The notes below the pieces were generated by a model. The model made no database searches. It worked only from the letters and a program-made list of their open reading frames with translations, and was not told the origin of the DNA. A DNA stretch of 64,000 nt from the NCBI RefSeq assembly GCF_030733845.1, contig NZ_CP132311.1, positions 1,739,501 through 1,803,500 on the forward strand, given 5' to 3'. Source of the DNA: Shinella zoogloeoides (GTDB lineage Bacteria > Pseudomonadota > Alphaproteobacteria > Rhizobiales > Rhizobiaceae). The position numbers and the translations under genes are program-made. Positions 20,419 to 30,161 of the stretch are shown here, piece by piece; positions within the stretch are counted from its first letter, which is position 1, and every line of letters begins with the position of its first letter.

Positions 20419-21183
20419 ATGAACCGTCGCCGCCGTATCTACGAAGGCAAGGCCAAGATTCTCTATGAGGGTCCCGAGCCGGGCACGCTGATCCAGTTCT
20501 TCAAGGACGATGCCACCGCCTTCAACAAGAAGAAACACGATGTCATCGACGGGAAAGGTGTGCTCAACAACCGGATTTCCGAATACATCTTCACGCAGCT
20601 CAACAAGATGGGCATCCCGACCCATTTCATCCGCCGCCTCAACATGCGCGAGCAGCTGATCAAGGAAGTCGAGATCATCCCGCTCGAAGTGGTCGTGCGC
20701 AACGTCGCCGCCGGCTCGCTTTCCAAGCGCCTCGGCATCGAGGAAGGCACCGTGCTGCCGCGCTCGATCATCGAATTCTATTTCAAGGCCGATGCGCTGG
20801 AAGACCCGATGGTCTCCGAAGAGCACATCACGGCCTTCGGCTGGGCAAGCCCGCAGGAACTCGACGACATCATGGCGCTCGCCATTCGCGTCAACGACTT
20901 CCTCTCCGGCCTCTTCCTCGGCGTCGGCATCCAGCTCGTCGATTTCAAGATCGAATGCGGCCGCCTCTACGAAGGCGACATGATGCGCATCATCATCGCC
21001 GACGAGATCTCGCCCGATAGCTGCCGCCTCTGGGACATCGCCACCCAGGAAAAGATGGACAAGGACCGCTTCCGCCGCGACATGGGCGGCCTCGTGGAAG
21101 CCTACCAGGAAGTGGCCCGCCGCCTCGGCATCATCAACGAGAACGAGCCCGTGCGCGGCACCGGCCCGGTTCTGGTGAAGTAA
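20419..21183 (+). CDS. purC: SAICAR synthase
   Basis: A 254-residue phosphoribosylaminoimidazole-succinocarboxamide synthase. Motifs seen: [15 protein letters not shown] at the N-terminus, [17 protein letters not shown], and DFKIECGR with [13 protein letters not shown]. It ligates aspartate to CAIR with ATP. purS begins 29 bases after the stop and purQ follows, so this is the head of a pur operon, with a 226-base promoter region shared with the divergent DUF1476 gene. Confidence 0.97.
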   Translation: MNRRRRIYEGKAKILYEGPEPGTLIQFFKDDATAFNKKKHDVIDGKGVLNNRISEYIFTQLNKMGIPTHFIRRLNMREQLIKEVEIIPLEVVVRNVAAGSLSKRLGIEEGTVLPRSIIEFYFKADALEDPMVSEEHITAFGWASPQELDDIMALAIRVNDFLSGLFLGVGIQLVDFKIECGRLYEGDMMRIIIADEISPDSCRLWDIATQEKMDKDRFRRDMGGLVEAYQEVARRLGIINENEPVRGTGPVLVK

Positions 21184-21212
21184 CACGCTCCCCAAGGATG
21201 GAACGCAAAGAC

Positions 21213-21455
21213 ATGATCAAGGCACGCGTAACGGTTACGCTCAAGAACGGTGTTCTCGACCCGCAGGGCAAGGCCATCGAAGGCGCCCTCGGCAGCCTCG
21301 GCTTCGACGGCGTCGGCCAGGTCCGCCAGGGCAAGGTCTTCGACCTCGAAGTTCAGACCGCCGACCGCGCCAAGGCCGAAGCCGACCTCAAGGCCATGTG
21401 CGAGAAGCTGCTGGCCAACACGGTAATCGAGAATTATACTATCGCCCTCGCCTGA
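21213..21455 (+). CDS. purS: FGAM synthase subunit PurS
   Basis: An 80-residue PurS (KARVTVTLKNGVLDPQGKAI). It bridges small PurL and PurQ in the three-part phosphoribosylformylglycinamidine synthase. MIKARV at 21213 matches the usual N-terminus; an in-frame ATG at 21198 would add five residues. Confidence 0.95.
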   Translation: MIKARVTVTLKNGVLDPQGKAIEGALGSLGFDGVGQVRQGKVFDLEVQTADRAKAEADLKAMCEKLLANTVIENYTIALA

Positions 21456-21474
21456 TGGTTGAGGGAGATGAACA

Positions 21475-21732
21475 ATGGCAGAAGTGACGAACGAACTGCT
21501 CTATGAAGTGCTGAGAAGCATCCACGCCAGAATGGATAAGCTGGACACGGGGCTTTCCGATCTTCGTAGCGAGATGATCACGATGCGCGGAGCGATCGTG
21601 ACGGTTCAGCAGGACGTTCATCACATCTATTCGCGCCTGGACCGCGTGGACCAGCGTCTCGACCGTATCGAAAACCGCCTCGAACTGCGTGAACTCGCCG
21701 AGGCCCAGGCAAGGTTTGAACCACACCCATGA
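21475..21732 (+). CDS. small coiled-coil protein inside the pur operon
   Basis: An 85-residue protein of unknown function. From about residue 15 it shows heptad-like spacing of Leu/Ile/Met ([17 protein letters not shown], then [19 protein letters not shown]), which predicts a long coiled coil. It has its own GGGAG ribosome site, and its TGA overlaps the purQ ATG (ATGA). It thus sits between two subunits of one enzyme and is probably translated with them. Whether it acts in purine synthesis is unknown. Confidence 0.75.
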   Translation: MAEVTNELLYEVLRSIHARMDKLDTGLSDLRSEMITMRGAIVTVQQDVHHIYSRLDRVDQRLDRIENRLELRELAEAQARFEPHP

Positions 21733-22400
21733 AGTCCGCCGTCGTCCAGCTTCCAGGCCTCAACCGCGACCGCGACATGATCGCGGCGCTGACCAAGATT
21801 TCCGGCCAGGCGCCGGTCACCGTCTGGCAGACGGAAACGGATTTGCCGGATGTCGATCTGATCGTCATTCCCGGCGGCTTCTCCTACGGCGATTACCTGC
21901 GCTGCGGCGCCATCGCCGCCCGCATGCCGGTCATGCAGGCGATCAAGGCGAAGGCCGAGGCCGGCGTGAAGGTGCTGGGCGTATGCAACGGCTTCCAGAT
22001 CCTGCTCGAAGCAGGCCTGCTGCCGGGCGCGCTGATGCGCAATGCCTCGCTGAAATTCGTTTGCCGCGAAGTGAAGCTCGAAGTGGCGAATGCCGAAACG
22101 GACTTCACCCGCGCCTACGACAAGGGCCAGATCATCCGCTGCCCGGTCGCCCATCATGACGGCAATTTCTTCGCCGATACCGAGACGCTGGCGTCGATTG
22201 AAGGCAACGGCCAGGTCGTGTTCCGCTATGCCGAAGGAACCAACCCGAACGGCTCGATCAACGACATTGCCGGCGTGATCAACACCCGAGGCAACGTACT
22301 CGGCCTGATGCCGCACCCGGAAAACCTCATTGAGGCCGCCCATGGCGGTTCGGACGGTCGAGGTCTGTTCGCCTCTGTGCTCGACGTAATCGCTGCTTAA
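21729..22400 (+). CDS. purQ: FGAM synthase glutaminase subunit PurQ
   Basis: A 223-residue class I glutamine amidotransferase. It has the oxyanion region [13 protein letters not shown], the nucleophile Cys in [15 protein letters not shown], and the His/Glu pair near PHPEN. It supplies ammonia to PurL. The start overlaps the coiled-coil gene stop by 4 bases. Confidence 0.97.
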   Translation: MKSAVVQLPGLNRDRDMIAALTKISGQAPVTVWQTETDLPDVDLIVIPGGFSYGDYLRCGAIAARMPVMQAIKAKAEAGVKVLGVCNGFQILLEAGLLPGALMRNASLKFVCREVKLEVANAETDFTRAYDKGQIIRCPVAHHDGNFFADTETLASIEGNGQVVFRYAEGTNPNGSINDIAGVINTRGNVLGLMPHPENLIEAAHGGSDGRGLFASVLDVIAA

Positions 22401-22447
22401 CCCGGCCTTGTTATCAAGGGCGCATGTCCGCCATCGAAAGGCTTTCC

Positions 22448-22840
22448 ATGCGCCCTCTTTTCTCCGCCAAGCTCCTTCTGCCGCTGGCTGCCGCTGCGGC
22501 TCTTGCCGGGTGCCAGACGAAGACGCCCGCACCGAAGGCCAACAACGGCGCCCTGCCCACCATGGAACGCATCGCGCTCGGCGCGAACAGTTGCTGGTTC
22601 AAGTCGGGCGACGCGGCCTTCAAGGCCTATCGCCTCGCACCGGAACTGAACTCCTTCTCCGGCAGGCCGCGCATCCTCGTCGTGCACCGCAATTCGCCGG
22701 AATCGCGCCCGCTGCTCGTCGTGCAGGCGGAAGGCAGCCCGGCCAGGCTCGACGCATTCGGCCCGATGATGAGCGAACCGGTCGGTGCGCGCATTACGAC
22801 CGACGTCAAGCGCTGGGCCGCAGGCGGCAAGGGCTGCTAG
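22448..22840 (+). CDS. small predicted lipoprotein
   Basis: A 130-residue protein with a lipoprotein signal (lipobox LAGC about residues 19-22). The rest matches no family I recognise, though it looks like a conserved rhizobial secreted protein (ANSCWFKSGDAAFKAYRLAPELN). The ATG at 22448 has GAAAGG upstream; an in-frame ATG at 22424 would spoil the signal peptide. It is convergent with the DUF1127 gene, with only 6 bases between stops. Confidence 0.75.
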   Translation: MRPLFSAKLLLPLAAAAALAGCQTKTPAPKANNGALPTMERIALGANSCWFKSGDAAFKAYRLAPELNSFSGRPRILVVHRNSPESRPLLVVQAEGSPARLDAFGPMMSEPVGARITTDVKRWAAGGKGC

Positions 22841-22846
22841 GACGCT

Positions 22847-23071
22847 TCAGGCGTTCATGTCCCAATAGAACGATTTTCCGGCTTCCCGCCGCGCTTCGTC
22901 GCGGCTGATGCCGATATCCTGAAGCTGCTCTTCCGTAAGGTCCAGCAGGCAATAGCGAGTCCGCCGCTTGACATACCAGGCGCGGCAGGCGCGCCAACCG
23001 CGCTGAAAACTCGTCTTCAGGCTTGAGGAGCCTTTCGACGCGACGGGTGGGAATATTGTATCAATTGCCAT
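22847..23071 (-). CDS. DUF1127 small protein
   Basis: A 74-residue protein ending in the DUF1127 domain (YCLLDLTEEQLQDIGISRDEARRE). Small Arg-rich DUF1127 proteins in rhizobia and Rhodobacter affect RNA turnover and phosphate or carbon metabolism. AGGAGAAGAG lies just before the ATG. It is divergent from the MocR-type regulator gene, which may control it. Confidence 0.9.
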   Translation of the reverse strand: MAIDTIFPPVASKGSSSLKTSFQRGWRACRAWYVKRRTRYCLLDLTEEQLQDIGISRDEARREAGKSFYWDMNA

Positions 23072-23109
23072 GATCTCTTCTCCTGAAATGTCACTGGGAG
23101 CGTGACAAT

Positions 23110-23155
23110 CGGTGCATTCAGGGAATAATTGACTCTCAAAACGGTGCAATATAAG
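23110..23155 (+). promoter_or_regulatory. promoter and paired direct repeats before the MocR gene
   Basis: CGGTGCA occurs at 23110-23116 and again at 23142-23148, 32 bases apart in direct orientation. TTGACT (23129-23134) and TATAAG (23150-23155) look like -35 and -10 boxes with a short 15-base spacer, the second repeat lying in the spacer. MocR regulators commonly bind direct repeats, so this may be the autoregulatory operator, possibly shared with the DUF1127 gene. Confidence 0.4.
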
Positions 23156-23165
23156 AATTGCCACC

Positions 23166-24587
23166 ATGACAAATTGGCTTCCAAATCTACAGGCCTCCGA
23201 TGGCCCGCTTTATGTCCGCATTGCCGACCAGATCGAGCAGGCGATCAATACGGGGGCGCTTGCCGCCGGCAGCAAGCTGCCGCCGCAACGCAACCTCGCC
23301 TACGATGTCGGGGTGACGATCGGCACGATCAGCCGTGCCTATACGATGGTGCGCGAACGCGGCCTCGTCAGCGGCGAGGTCGGCCGTGGCACCTATGTGC
23401 TGGGGTCGCCTCCGGAGGGCGAGCACACCGCCTCCATCGATCCCGTCAGCGCCCGGCTGGTCGGCACGCGCGCCGCCCATGCCCCGCCCGGCAAACTGCG
23501 CTTCGACACGACGGCCGCGACCGATGTCGGCCAGTCGATGGCCATCACCGATATCCTCTCCGCGCTCTGCCGCGAGCAGCCGAACGAGATCGCCAGCTAC
23601 ACCCGCAACTTCCCGCCGCAATGGCTGGAAGCCGGCCGCCGCTGGCTGGGACGGGGCGATTGGCACCCTGCCCTCGAAAGCATCGTGCCGACGCTCGGTG
23701 CCCATGCAGCCGTTATCGCAGCTGTCTCGGTGATCACGTCGCCCGGCGACCGTATCGTCTTCGAGCATGTCACCTATTCGCAGGTCAGCCGCGGCACCAC
23801 GCTCATCGGCCGCCAGACGATGCTCGTCGAATCGGATGCCGACGGCGTCATCCCCGAGGATTTCGAGCGGGTCTGCGTGCAGCAGCATCCCAAGCTCGCC
23901 TTCCTGATGACATCGGGCCAGAACCCGACGCTCTCCATCATGCCGGAAGAGCGGCGCCGGGCGATTGCCGCTATCGCCAGGCGGCACAATGTCTTCCTGA
24001 TCGAGGACAATCTCTACGGCCGCACGATGGAGACGGGCATTCCGCTGCTCGCCGAAATCGCACCCGACCGCACCTTCCTCGTCGGGGGCCTGTCGAAGAG
24101 CGTCGCGGCCGGCGTGCGCGGCGGCTGGATCGCCTGCCCGCCGCACCTTGCCCAGCGCGTGCGCATCGCCCACAAGATGGTCAGCGGCGGCCTGCCCTAT
24201 CTGCTGGCGGAAGTCGGCGCACGGCTCGTCCTGTCAGGCACCGCGGATGCGATCCGCGCCAAGGTTTCCGAGGAAGTGAGCGCGCGCGAGGCTCATGCAC
24301 GGAAAATCTTCGCCGGGCTCGATTTCAATTCGCATCCGCGCGTGCCCTTCCTCTGGCTGAAGCTGCCCGATCCCTGGCTTTCCGGCACGTTCCGCCAAGC
24401 CGCATTCGCGGAGGATATCCTCATCGACGACGAGGACGAGTTCAAGGCCGGTCGTTCGGAAAAGACCTTTCACCGGGTGCGCATCGGCCTCTCCTCGCCG
24501 GAGAGCCGCGATGAGGTGGTGAGCGGACTGACGCGGCTGCGCCGCCTGCTGGAGCACGGCCCGACGGGCTATGACAGCCCGGCCTGA
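23166..24587 (+). CDS. MocR/PdxR-type GntR regulator with aminotransferase domain
   Basis: A 473-residue protein: an N-terminal GntR winged helix (about 10-80, with RIADQIEQAINTGALAAGSKLPPQRNLA) joined to a fold-type I PLP aminotransferase-like domain. The PLP lysine is probably in VGGLSKSVAAGVRGGW. Family members sense PLP or an amino compound and regulate a neighbouring gene. The only divergent neighbour is the DUF1127 gene. There is no clear ribosome site before the ATG. Confidence 0.93.
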   Translation: MTNWLPNLQASDGPLYVRIADQIEQAINTGALAAGSKLPPQRNLAYDVGVTIGTISRAYTMVRERGLVSGEVGRGTYVLGSPPEGEHTASIDPVSARLVGTRAAHAPPGKLRFDTTAATDVGQSMAITDILSALCREQPNEIASYTRNFPPQWLEAGRRWLGRGDWHPALESIVPTLGAHAAVIAAVSVITSPGDRIVFEHVTYSQVSRGTTLIGRQTMLVESDADGVIPEDFERVCVQQHPKLAFLMTSGQNPTLSIMPEERRRAIAAIARRHNVFLIEDNLYGRTMETGIPLLAEIAPDRTFLVGGLSKSVAAGVRGGWIACPPHLAQRVRIAHKMVSGGLPYLLAEVGARLVLSGTADAIRAKVSEEVSAREAHARKIFAGLDFNSHPRVPFLWLKLPDPWLSGTFRQAAFAEDILIDDEDEFKAGRSEKTFHRVRIGLSSPESRDEVVSGLTRLRRLLEHGPTGYDSPA

Positions 24588-24690
24588 AAGCCCCGTTCTG
24601 CTGTGGCTGGCGGTCATTTTCCTGTCGCGCTGCAGGGCAGCATAGGCTAAAGAGACGGCAATCCTGCCCTCCACGACAAGACGAGCGACG

Positions 24691-26928
24691 ATGACCATTT
24701 CGAACACCCGCCCGATCACCCCGGAGCTGATTGCCGCCCACGGGCTGAAGCCGGATGAATACGACCGCATCCTCTCGCTGATCGGCCGCGAGCCGACCTT
24801 CACCGAACTTGGCATCTTCTCGGCCATGTGGAACGAGCACTGCTCGTACAAGTCCTCCAAGCGCTGGCTGCGCACGCTGCCGACCAAGGGACCGCGCGTC
24901 ATCCAGGGCCCGGGCGAAAATGCCGGCGTGGTCGACATCGACGACGGCGACTGCGTCGTCTTCAAGATGGAGAGCCACAACCACCCGTCCTATATCGAGC
25001 CCTACCAGGGCGCGGCGACGGGCGTCGGCGGCATCCTGCGTGACGTCTTCACCATGGGCGCCCGCCCGGTCGCGGCGATGAACGCGCTGCGCTTCGGCGC
25101 GCCCGACCATCCGAAGACCCGCCACCTCGTCTCGGGCGTCGTCGCCGGCGTCGGCGGCTACGGCAACTCCTTCGGCGTGCCGACCGTCGGCGGCGAAGTC
25201 GAGTTCGACGAGCGCTACAACGGCAACATCCTCGTCAACGCTTTTGCGGCCGGCCTTGCCAAGTCCAACGCGATCTTCCTGTCCGAAGCCAAGGGCGTCG
25301 GCCTGCCGGTCGTCTATCTTGGCGCCAAGACGGGCCGTGACGGCGTCGGCGGCGCGACCATGGCCTCGGCAGAATTCGACGAATCCATCGAGGAGAAGCG
25401 TCCGACCGTGCAGGTCGGCGACCCCTTCACCGAAAAGTGCCTGCTGGAGGCCTGCCTCGAACTGATGCAGACCGGCGCCGTCATCGCCATCCAGGACATG
25501 GGTGCCGCCGGCCTCACCTGCTCGGCCGTCGAGATGGGCGCCAAGGGCGACCTCGGCATCGAGCTGAACCTCGATCTGGTTCCGGTTCGCGAAGAGCAGA
25601 TGACCGCCTACGAGATGATGCTGTCGGAAAGCCAGGAGCGCATGCTCATGGTTCTTGAGCCCGCCAAGGAAGAGGTCGCCAAGGCGATCTTCGTCAAGTG
25701 GGGCCTCGACTTCGCGATCGTCGGCTACACGACGGACGACCTGCGCTTCCGCATTCTGCACCAGGGCGAGGAAGTCGCGAACCTGCCGATCAAGCAGCTC
25801 GGCGACGAAGCACCGGAATACGACCGCCCCTGGCGCGAGCCCGGCAAGCCCGCGCCGCTGCCGGCGAACCTCGTGGCCGAACCGGCCAATTATGGCGAGG
25901 CCGTGCTGAAGCTCGTCGGTTCGCCGAACCAGTCGAGCCGCCGCTGGGTCTACGAGCAGTACGACACGCTCATCCAGGGCAATTCGCTGCAGATCCCCGG
26001 CGGCGATGCCGGCGTCGTGCGCGTCGAGGGCCATGCCACCAAGGCGCTCGCCTTCTCCTCGGACGTCACGCCGCGCTATGTCGAGGCTGATCCGTTCGAG
26101 GGCGGCAAGCAGGCCGTCGCCGAATGCTGGCGCAACATCACCGCAACTGGCGCCGAGCCGCTCGCCTCCACCGACAACCTGAACTTCGGCAACCCGGAAA
26201 AGCCGGAGATCATGGGCCAGTTCGTCAAGGCGATCCAGGGTATCGGCGAAGCCTGCCGCGCGCTCGACTTCCCGATCGTCTCCGGCAACGTCTCGCTCTA
26301 CAACGAGACCAACGGCATCGCCATCCTGCCGACCCCGACCATCGCCGGCGTCGGCCTCCTGCCCGACTGGTCCACCATGGCGAAGATCGGCGGCGCGAAG
26401 GACGGCGACCACCTCCTTCTCATCGGCGTCGACGGCAGCCATCTCGGCCAGTCCGTCTACCTGCGCGACGTCGTCGGCAAGATCGATGGCCCGGCACCGG
26501 AGGTCGATCTCCATGCCGAACGCCGCAACGGCGATTTCGTCCGCTCGGCCATCCGCAACGGCCAGGTCACGGCCTGCCACGACATTTCCTCGGGCGGCCT
26601 CGTCGTCGCGCTTGCCGAAATGGCGATGGCATCCGGCAAGGGTGCCCGGATCGACCTCTCCGAGGCGAACGGACCGGCCCATGCGCTGCTCTTCGGCGAA
26701 GACCAGGCCCGCTACGTGATCGCCGTTCCGGCGGATCTCGCGAACTTCATCTCCGCCAATGCGGAAGGCGCGGGCATCCCGTTCCGCCGCCTCGGCACGG
26801 TCGGCGGTGACGCCTTGGCCGTGGATGGCCTGCTGTCGCTGCCGATTGAGCAATTGCGCAGCACCCATGAATCGTGGTTCCCTGACTTCATGGATGGCAA
26901 CGGCAACGCCGCTGCCGCCGCGGAATAA
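24691..26928 (+). CDS. purL: FGAM synthase small PurL subunit
   Basis: A 745-residue small-type PurL, which needs PurS and PurQ as partners, both encoded upstream. Visible motifs include [38 protein letters not shown] and [10 protein letters not shown]. It is separated from purQ by the lipoprotein, DUF1127 and MocR genes, so it probably has its own promoter. Confidence 0.97.
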   Translation: MTISNTRPITPELIAAHGLKPDEYDRILSLIGREPTFTELGIFSAMWNEHCSYKSSKRWLRTLPTKGPRVIQGPGENAGVVDIDDGDCVVFKMESHNHPSYIEPYQGAATGVGGILRDVFTMGARPVAAMNALRFGAPDHPKTRHLVSGVVAGVGGYGNSFGVPTVGGEVEFDERYNGNILVNAFAAGLAKSNAIFLSEAKGVGLPVVYLGAKTGRDGVGGATMASAEFDESIEEKRPTVQVGDPFTEKCLLEACLELMQTGAVIAIQDMGAAGLTCSAVEMGAKGDLGIELNLDLVPVREEQMTAYEMMLSESQERMLMVLEPAKEEVAKAIFVKWGLDFAIVGYTTDDLRFRILHQGEEVANLPIKQLGDEAPEYDRPWREPGKPAPLPANLVAEPANYGEAVLKLVGSPNQSSRRWVYEQYDTLIQGNSLQIPGGDAGVVRVEGHATKALAFSSDVTPRYVEADPFEGGKQAVAECWRNITATGAEPLASTDNLNFGNPEKPEIMGQFVKAIQGIGEACRALDFPIVSGNVSLYNETNGIAILPTPTIAGVGLLPDWSTMAKIGGAKDGDHLLLIGVDGSHLGQSVYLRDVVGKIDGPAPEVDLHAERRNGDFVRSAIRNGQVTACHDISSGGLVVALAEMAMASGKGARIDLSEANGPAHALLFGEDQARYVIAVPADLANFISANAEGAGIPFRRLGTVGGDALAVDGLLSLPIEQLRSTHESWFPDFMDGNGNAAAAAE

Positions 26929-26946
26929 CGATAAGGGAGCAGTTCA

Positions 26947-27180
26947 ATGGCTATGGCACCAGGCGATATCGAAGACCTGATCAAGTCCGGCATTCCCGGA
27001 GCGAAGGTGGTCATCCGCGATCTTGCCGGTGACGGCGACCACTATGCGGCCGAGGTCGTCGCGGAAGCCTTCCGCGGCAAGACCCGCGTGCAGCAGCACC
27101 AGATGGTCTATGACGCGCTGAAGGGCAATATGGGCGGCGTGCTGCACGCGCTCGCCCTCCAGACCTCCATCCCGGATTGA
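26947..27180 (+). CDS. BolA-like protein
   Basis: A 77-residue BolA family protein (VVIRDLAGDGDHYAAEVVAEAF, and KTRVQQHQMVYDALKG). BolA proteins form [2Fe-2S]-bridged heterodimers with CGFS monothiol glutaredoxins in iron-sulfur handling, and a CGFS glutaredoxin lies 415 bases downstream. GGGAGCAG is a good ribosome site, 18 bases after purL. Confidence 0.92.
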   Translation: MAMAPGDIEDLIKSGIPGAKVVIRDLAGDGDHYAAEVVAEAFRGKTRVQQHQMVYDALKGNMGGVLHALALQTSIPD

Positions 27181-27186
27181 TTCGGG

Positions 27187-27444
27187 ATGGCCGGCCTCCT
27201 CGATGAACTCGTCTCCGGCGTGGTCGACGCAGCCCTCAAGGAGGTGCTGAAGAAGACCGGCGTGCGCAAGACCACAAGGCGCACGCGCCGCAAGACCACG
27301 ACGCGCAAGAAGGCGTCCGGTGGCATCCTTGGCGATATTATCGAGGCCGCGCTGAAGCCGGCAAGGAAGACGGCCAAGCGCCCGCGCAAGCAGGTGAGCC
27401 GCCGGCGCACCGCGGCAAACCGCAGCCGCCAGCGCAGCCGCTGA
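27187..27444 (+). CDS. small basic protein, unknown
   Basis: An 85-residue, very basic protein. It has an amphipathic N-terminal helix (MAGLLDELVSGVVDAALKEV), a Lys/Arg/Thr-rich middle, a second short hydrophobic helix (GGILGDIIEAAL) and an Arg-rich tail. The composition suggests nucleic-acid or membrane binding. It starts 6 bases after the BolA stop. No family was recognised. Confidence 0.6.
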   Translation: MAGLLDELVSGVVDAALKEVLKKTGVRKTTRRTRRKTTTRKKASGGILGDIIEAALKPARKTAKRPRKQVSRRRTAANRSRQRSR

Positions 27445-27594
27445 GGGCGGCGAACGCGCAACACCTCCGAAATCGTAAGGCACCCCCTTGCATTTTTTCC
27501 GGAGACCTTCTGGCATTTGTCACCCGAGGTTGTTATCTAGGGCGAACTGTTCATCGCATCGGCCCTTGAAGCCGATTTGCTAGGGAATACTGCA

Positions 27595-27930
27595 ATGAGT
27601 GGCATCCACGATTTCATCGAAAACGAAGTGAAGACCAACGACGTCGTCCTCTTCCTGAAGGGCACGCCGGAATTCCCGCAGTGTGGGTTCTCCGGTCAGG
27701 TCGTGCAGATCCTCGACTATGTGGGTGTGGACTACAAGGGCATCAACGTGCTCGCCGACGCCGACATCCGCCAGGGCATCAAGGACTATTCCAACTGGCC
27801 GACCATCCCGCAGCTTTATGTGAAGGGTGAATTCATCGGCGGTTGCGACATCGTGCGCGAGATGTTCCAGTCCGGCGAGTTGCAGTCCCACCTTCAGGGG
27901 CTCGGTATTTCGATCAAGGGCGCTGCCTGA
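27595..27930 (+). CDS. grxD: monothiol glutaredoxin Grx4 family
   Basis: A 111-residue CGFS-type glutaredoxin (CGFS at 30-33 within [11 protein letters not shown], then [20 protein letters not shown]). It carries and transfers [2Fe-2S] clusters with glutathione and BolA. Its place beside a bolA gene is a conserved alphaproteobacterial arrangement. The ATG at 27595 was preferred over one at 27577. Confidence 0.95.
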   Translation: MSGIHDFIENEVKTNDVVLFLKGTPEFPQCGFSGQVVQILDYVGVDYKGINVLADADIRQGIKDYSNWPTIPQLYVKGEFIGGCDIVREMFQSGELQSHLQGLGISIKGAA

Positions 27931-27964
27931 CGCTTCACGGTCTTCCGGCCGGCAAGCTTTTTCA

Positions 27965-27990
27965 AAGGCGCCGCATAACAGCGGCGCCTT
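27965..27990. terminator. hairpin between grxD and the MFS gene
   Basis: A perfect 10-bp stem (AAGGCGCCGC / GCGGCGCCTT) with loop ATAACA. On the plus strand it is followed by ATCTCTTTC, a weak U-tract. Confidence 0.6.
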
Positions 27991-27999
27991 ATCTCTTTC

Positions 28000-29262
28000 A
28001 TGGATTTAATTGATATGTCTGGACTTTCCCCCGAATCGGCCCAGCGCCTCAAAGGCATGGGCAAGATAGAATTCATTGCGCTCATGGCGCTCCTGATGGC
28101 GCTCAACGCGCTCGCCATCGACATCATGCTGCCCGGCCTCCAGGAGATCGGCGCGAGCCTCGGCGTCGAGAACGAGAACCACCGGCAATATGTCATCTCG
28201 GCCTATCTGATCGGCTTTGCCTTCGCGCAGTTGCTCTACGGCCCGGTCTCCGACCGGTTCGGCCGGCGCATTCCCATGTTTGTCGGGCTCGGCATCTACA
28301 TCGTGTCGTCGCTGGCCGCGATTCTCGTGCCGAGCTTCGCCGCCCTGCTGGCGGTGCGCTTCATCCAGGGCATCGGCTCGGCCGCCATGCGCGTCATCAC
28401 CGTCTCGATCGTCCGCGACATTTTCGGCGGGCGTGCGATGGCGGAAGTCATGTCGCTGATCATGATGGTGTTCATGGTCGTGCCCGTCATGGCGCCGGGC
28501 ACCGGGCAGGTCGTCATGCTGTTCGGCGACTGGCACCTGATCTTCGTCTTCATGGCGGTCATGGCGGCCGCCATCTGGGCCTGGATGTATTTCCGCCTGC
28601 CCGAGACGCTGCATCCCGACGACGTGCGCCCCTTCACGGTGCGCTCGGTCCTCGCCGGCTTCCGCATCGTCCTGACGGACCGCGTGGCGCTCTGCTACAC
28701 GCTGGCGAGCACCTTCATCTTCGGGGCGCTCTTCGGCTTCATCAACTCGGCGCAGCAAATCTATGTCGGCATCTACGGGCTTGGCGTCTGGTTCCCGGTC
28801 GCCTTCGCAGGCGTCGCCGCCTTCATGGCGCTGTCGTCCTTCGTCAATGCCCGGCTCGTCGGCCAGTTCGGCATGCGGCGGCTGTCGCATGGCGCGCTGC
28901 TCGGCTTCATGGCCGTCAACGCCCTGTGGCTGGTGTTGACGCTCGCCTGGCCCGGCCACGTGCCGTTCGCGATCTTCATCGTGCTGTTCGCGCTGTCGAT
29001 GTTCCAGTTCGGCTGGATCGGCTCGAACTTCAATTCGCTCGCCATGGAACCGCTCGGCCACGTCGCCGGCACGGCCTCCTCGGTGCTCGGCTTCATGGGC
29101 ACCGCAGGCGGCACGGTGATCGGCGCCATCATCGGCCAGTCGTTCGACGGCACGGCGCTGCCGCTCGTCATGGGCTTCTTCATCCTGTCGGTCATCGGCC
29201 TCGTCTTCGTGCTGATCGCCGAACACGGAAAGCTCTTCCAGCCGCACAACAAAGCCGTCTGA
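28000..29262 (+). CDS. MFS exporter, Bcr/CflA multidrug type
   Basis: A 420-residue, 12-helix major facilitator transporter of the drug:H+ antiporter 12-TMS (Bcr/CflA) kind. After a short cytoplasmic lead, the first helix carries ALMALNALAIDIMLPGL, and loop 2-3 has the conserved YGPVSDRFGRR. The substrate cannot be read. A second ATG at 28015 would shorten it by five residues. Confidence 0.9.
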   Translation: MDLIDMSGLSPESAQRLKGMGKIEFIALMALLMALNALAIDIMLPGLQEIGASLGVENENHRQYVISAYLIGFAFAQLLYGPVSDRFGRRIPMFVGLGIYIVSSLAAILVPSFAALLAVRFIQGIGSAAMRVITVSIVRDIFGGRAMAEVMSLIMMVFMVVPVMAPGTGQVVMLFGDWHLIFVFMAVMAAAIWAWMYFRLPETLHPDDVRPFTVRSVLAGFRIVLTDRVALCYTLASTFIFGALFGFINSAQQIYVGIYGLGVWFPVAFAGVAAFMALSSFVNARLVGQFGMRRLSHGALLGFMAVNALWLVLTLAWPGHVPFAIFIVLFALSMFQFGWIGSNFNSLAMEPLGHVAGTASSVLGFMGTAGGTVIGAIIGQSFDGTALPLVMGFFILSVIGLVFVLIAEHGKLFQPHNKAV

Positions 29263-29283
29263 GAACAGCAGGACGACAAACGC

Positions 29284-29319
29284 AAAAGGCCCGGTTGCCA
29301 TTGGTAACCGGGCCTTTTT
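29284..29319. terminator. bidirectional terminator
   Basis: A long stem (AAAAGGCCCGGTT / AACCGGGCCTTTT) followed by T's on both strands, placed between the convergent MFS and inositol-phosphatase genes. Confidence 0.85.
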
Positions 29320-29339
29320 CCATGATTGGAAGATCGGCC

Positions 29340-30161
29340 TCAGTCGACGAAGACGTCGCGACGAAGCATTTCCCAGCTCTCCCTGTCCGGCGCCAGCAGC
29401 AGGCCACCTTCGACATGGTGCGGCATGTAGCGCGAACCGTCGAAGCGGGCGGCATAGGCACCGGCTTCCTCGGCGATCAGCGTGCCGGCCAGGTGATCCC
29501 AGGGCATCAGCTTGTTGTACATGAGATAGTGCAGGTTGCCGCCGGCAAAGGTGCGGTATTCGTGCGCGGCGCAACGGTAGTTGGAAACGAAGGCCACCTT
29601 GGCGAGGTTGCCCAGAATGCGGGCACGGCGCTCGCGGTCGAGGAAGCTCGTGGAGGCCATGCCGGTCATGTCCTCGAGCGCGGCCGCGCCGCGCGTCTTC
29701 AGCCTGACAGCCGGGCGGTGATCGCCGGTCTGCCAGGCACCGCCGCCCTTTTCCGCCATCACGAAATCGTCGCCCATCGGATCGTAGATGATGCCGCCGA
29801 CCGTTTCGCCGCCGGAGACGATCGCCGCCATGACGCCGAAGAGCGGCACGCCGGCCGCGAAATTGAAGGTGCCGTCGATGGGATCGACGACGATGGCAAG
29901 CTCGGCATCGGCAAGTTTCGGCAGGAGCGCCGGATCGGCCGCGACCGATTCCTCGCCGACGAACAGCACACCCGGAAACTGCGCCTTCACCTCACGGCTG
30001 ATGAAGCGTTCCGCCGCTTCGTCGGCCGCCGTCACAAGGTCGTTGGCATCCGCCTTGGTGCGGATGTCGCCCTTGGCAAGCGCGCGAAAGCGCGGGCGGA
30101 TTTCGGCCTCCGCCGCCTGTGCAAGCACGAGCGCGAGGGCATTGATGTCAATCGTCGTCAT
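29340..30161 (-). CDS. inositol monophosphatase family protein
   Basis: A 273-residue Li-sensitive phosphatase fold. It has the metal-binding motifs [12 protein letters not shown] and the C-terminal [14 protein letters not shown]. Substrates could be inositol phosphate, PAP or histidinol phosphate. It overlaps the end of ttcA by 14 bases, so the two genes are translated as a pair. Confidence 0.92.
   Translation of the reverse strand: MTTIDINALALVLAQAAEAEIRPRFRALAKGDIRTKADANDLVTAADEAAERFISREVKAQFPGVLFVGEESVAADPALLPKLADAELAIVVDPIDGTFNFAAGVPLFGVMAAIVSGGETVGGIIYDPMGDDFVMAEKGGGAWQTGDHRPAVRLKTRGAAALEDMTGMASTSFLDRERRARILGNLAKVAFVSNYRCAAHEYRTFAGGNLHYLMYNKLMPWDHLAGTLIAEEAGAYAARFDGSRYMPHHVEGGLLLAPDRESWEMLRRDVFVD

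Noticed and set aside
24442..26868. 808-codon minus-strand frame opposite purL
   Set aside because: Antisense to a highly conserved enzyme and without any recognisable domain; long open antisense frames are common at this GC content.
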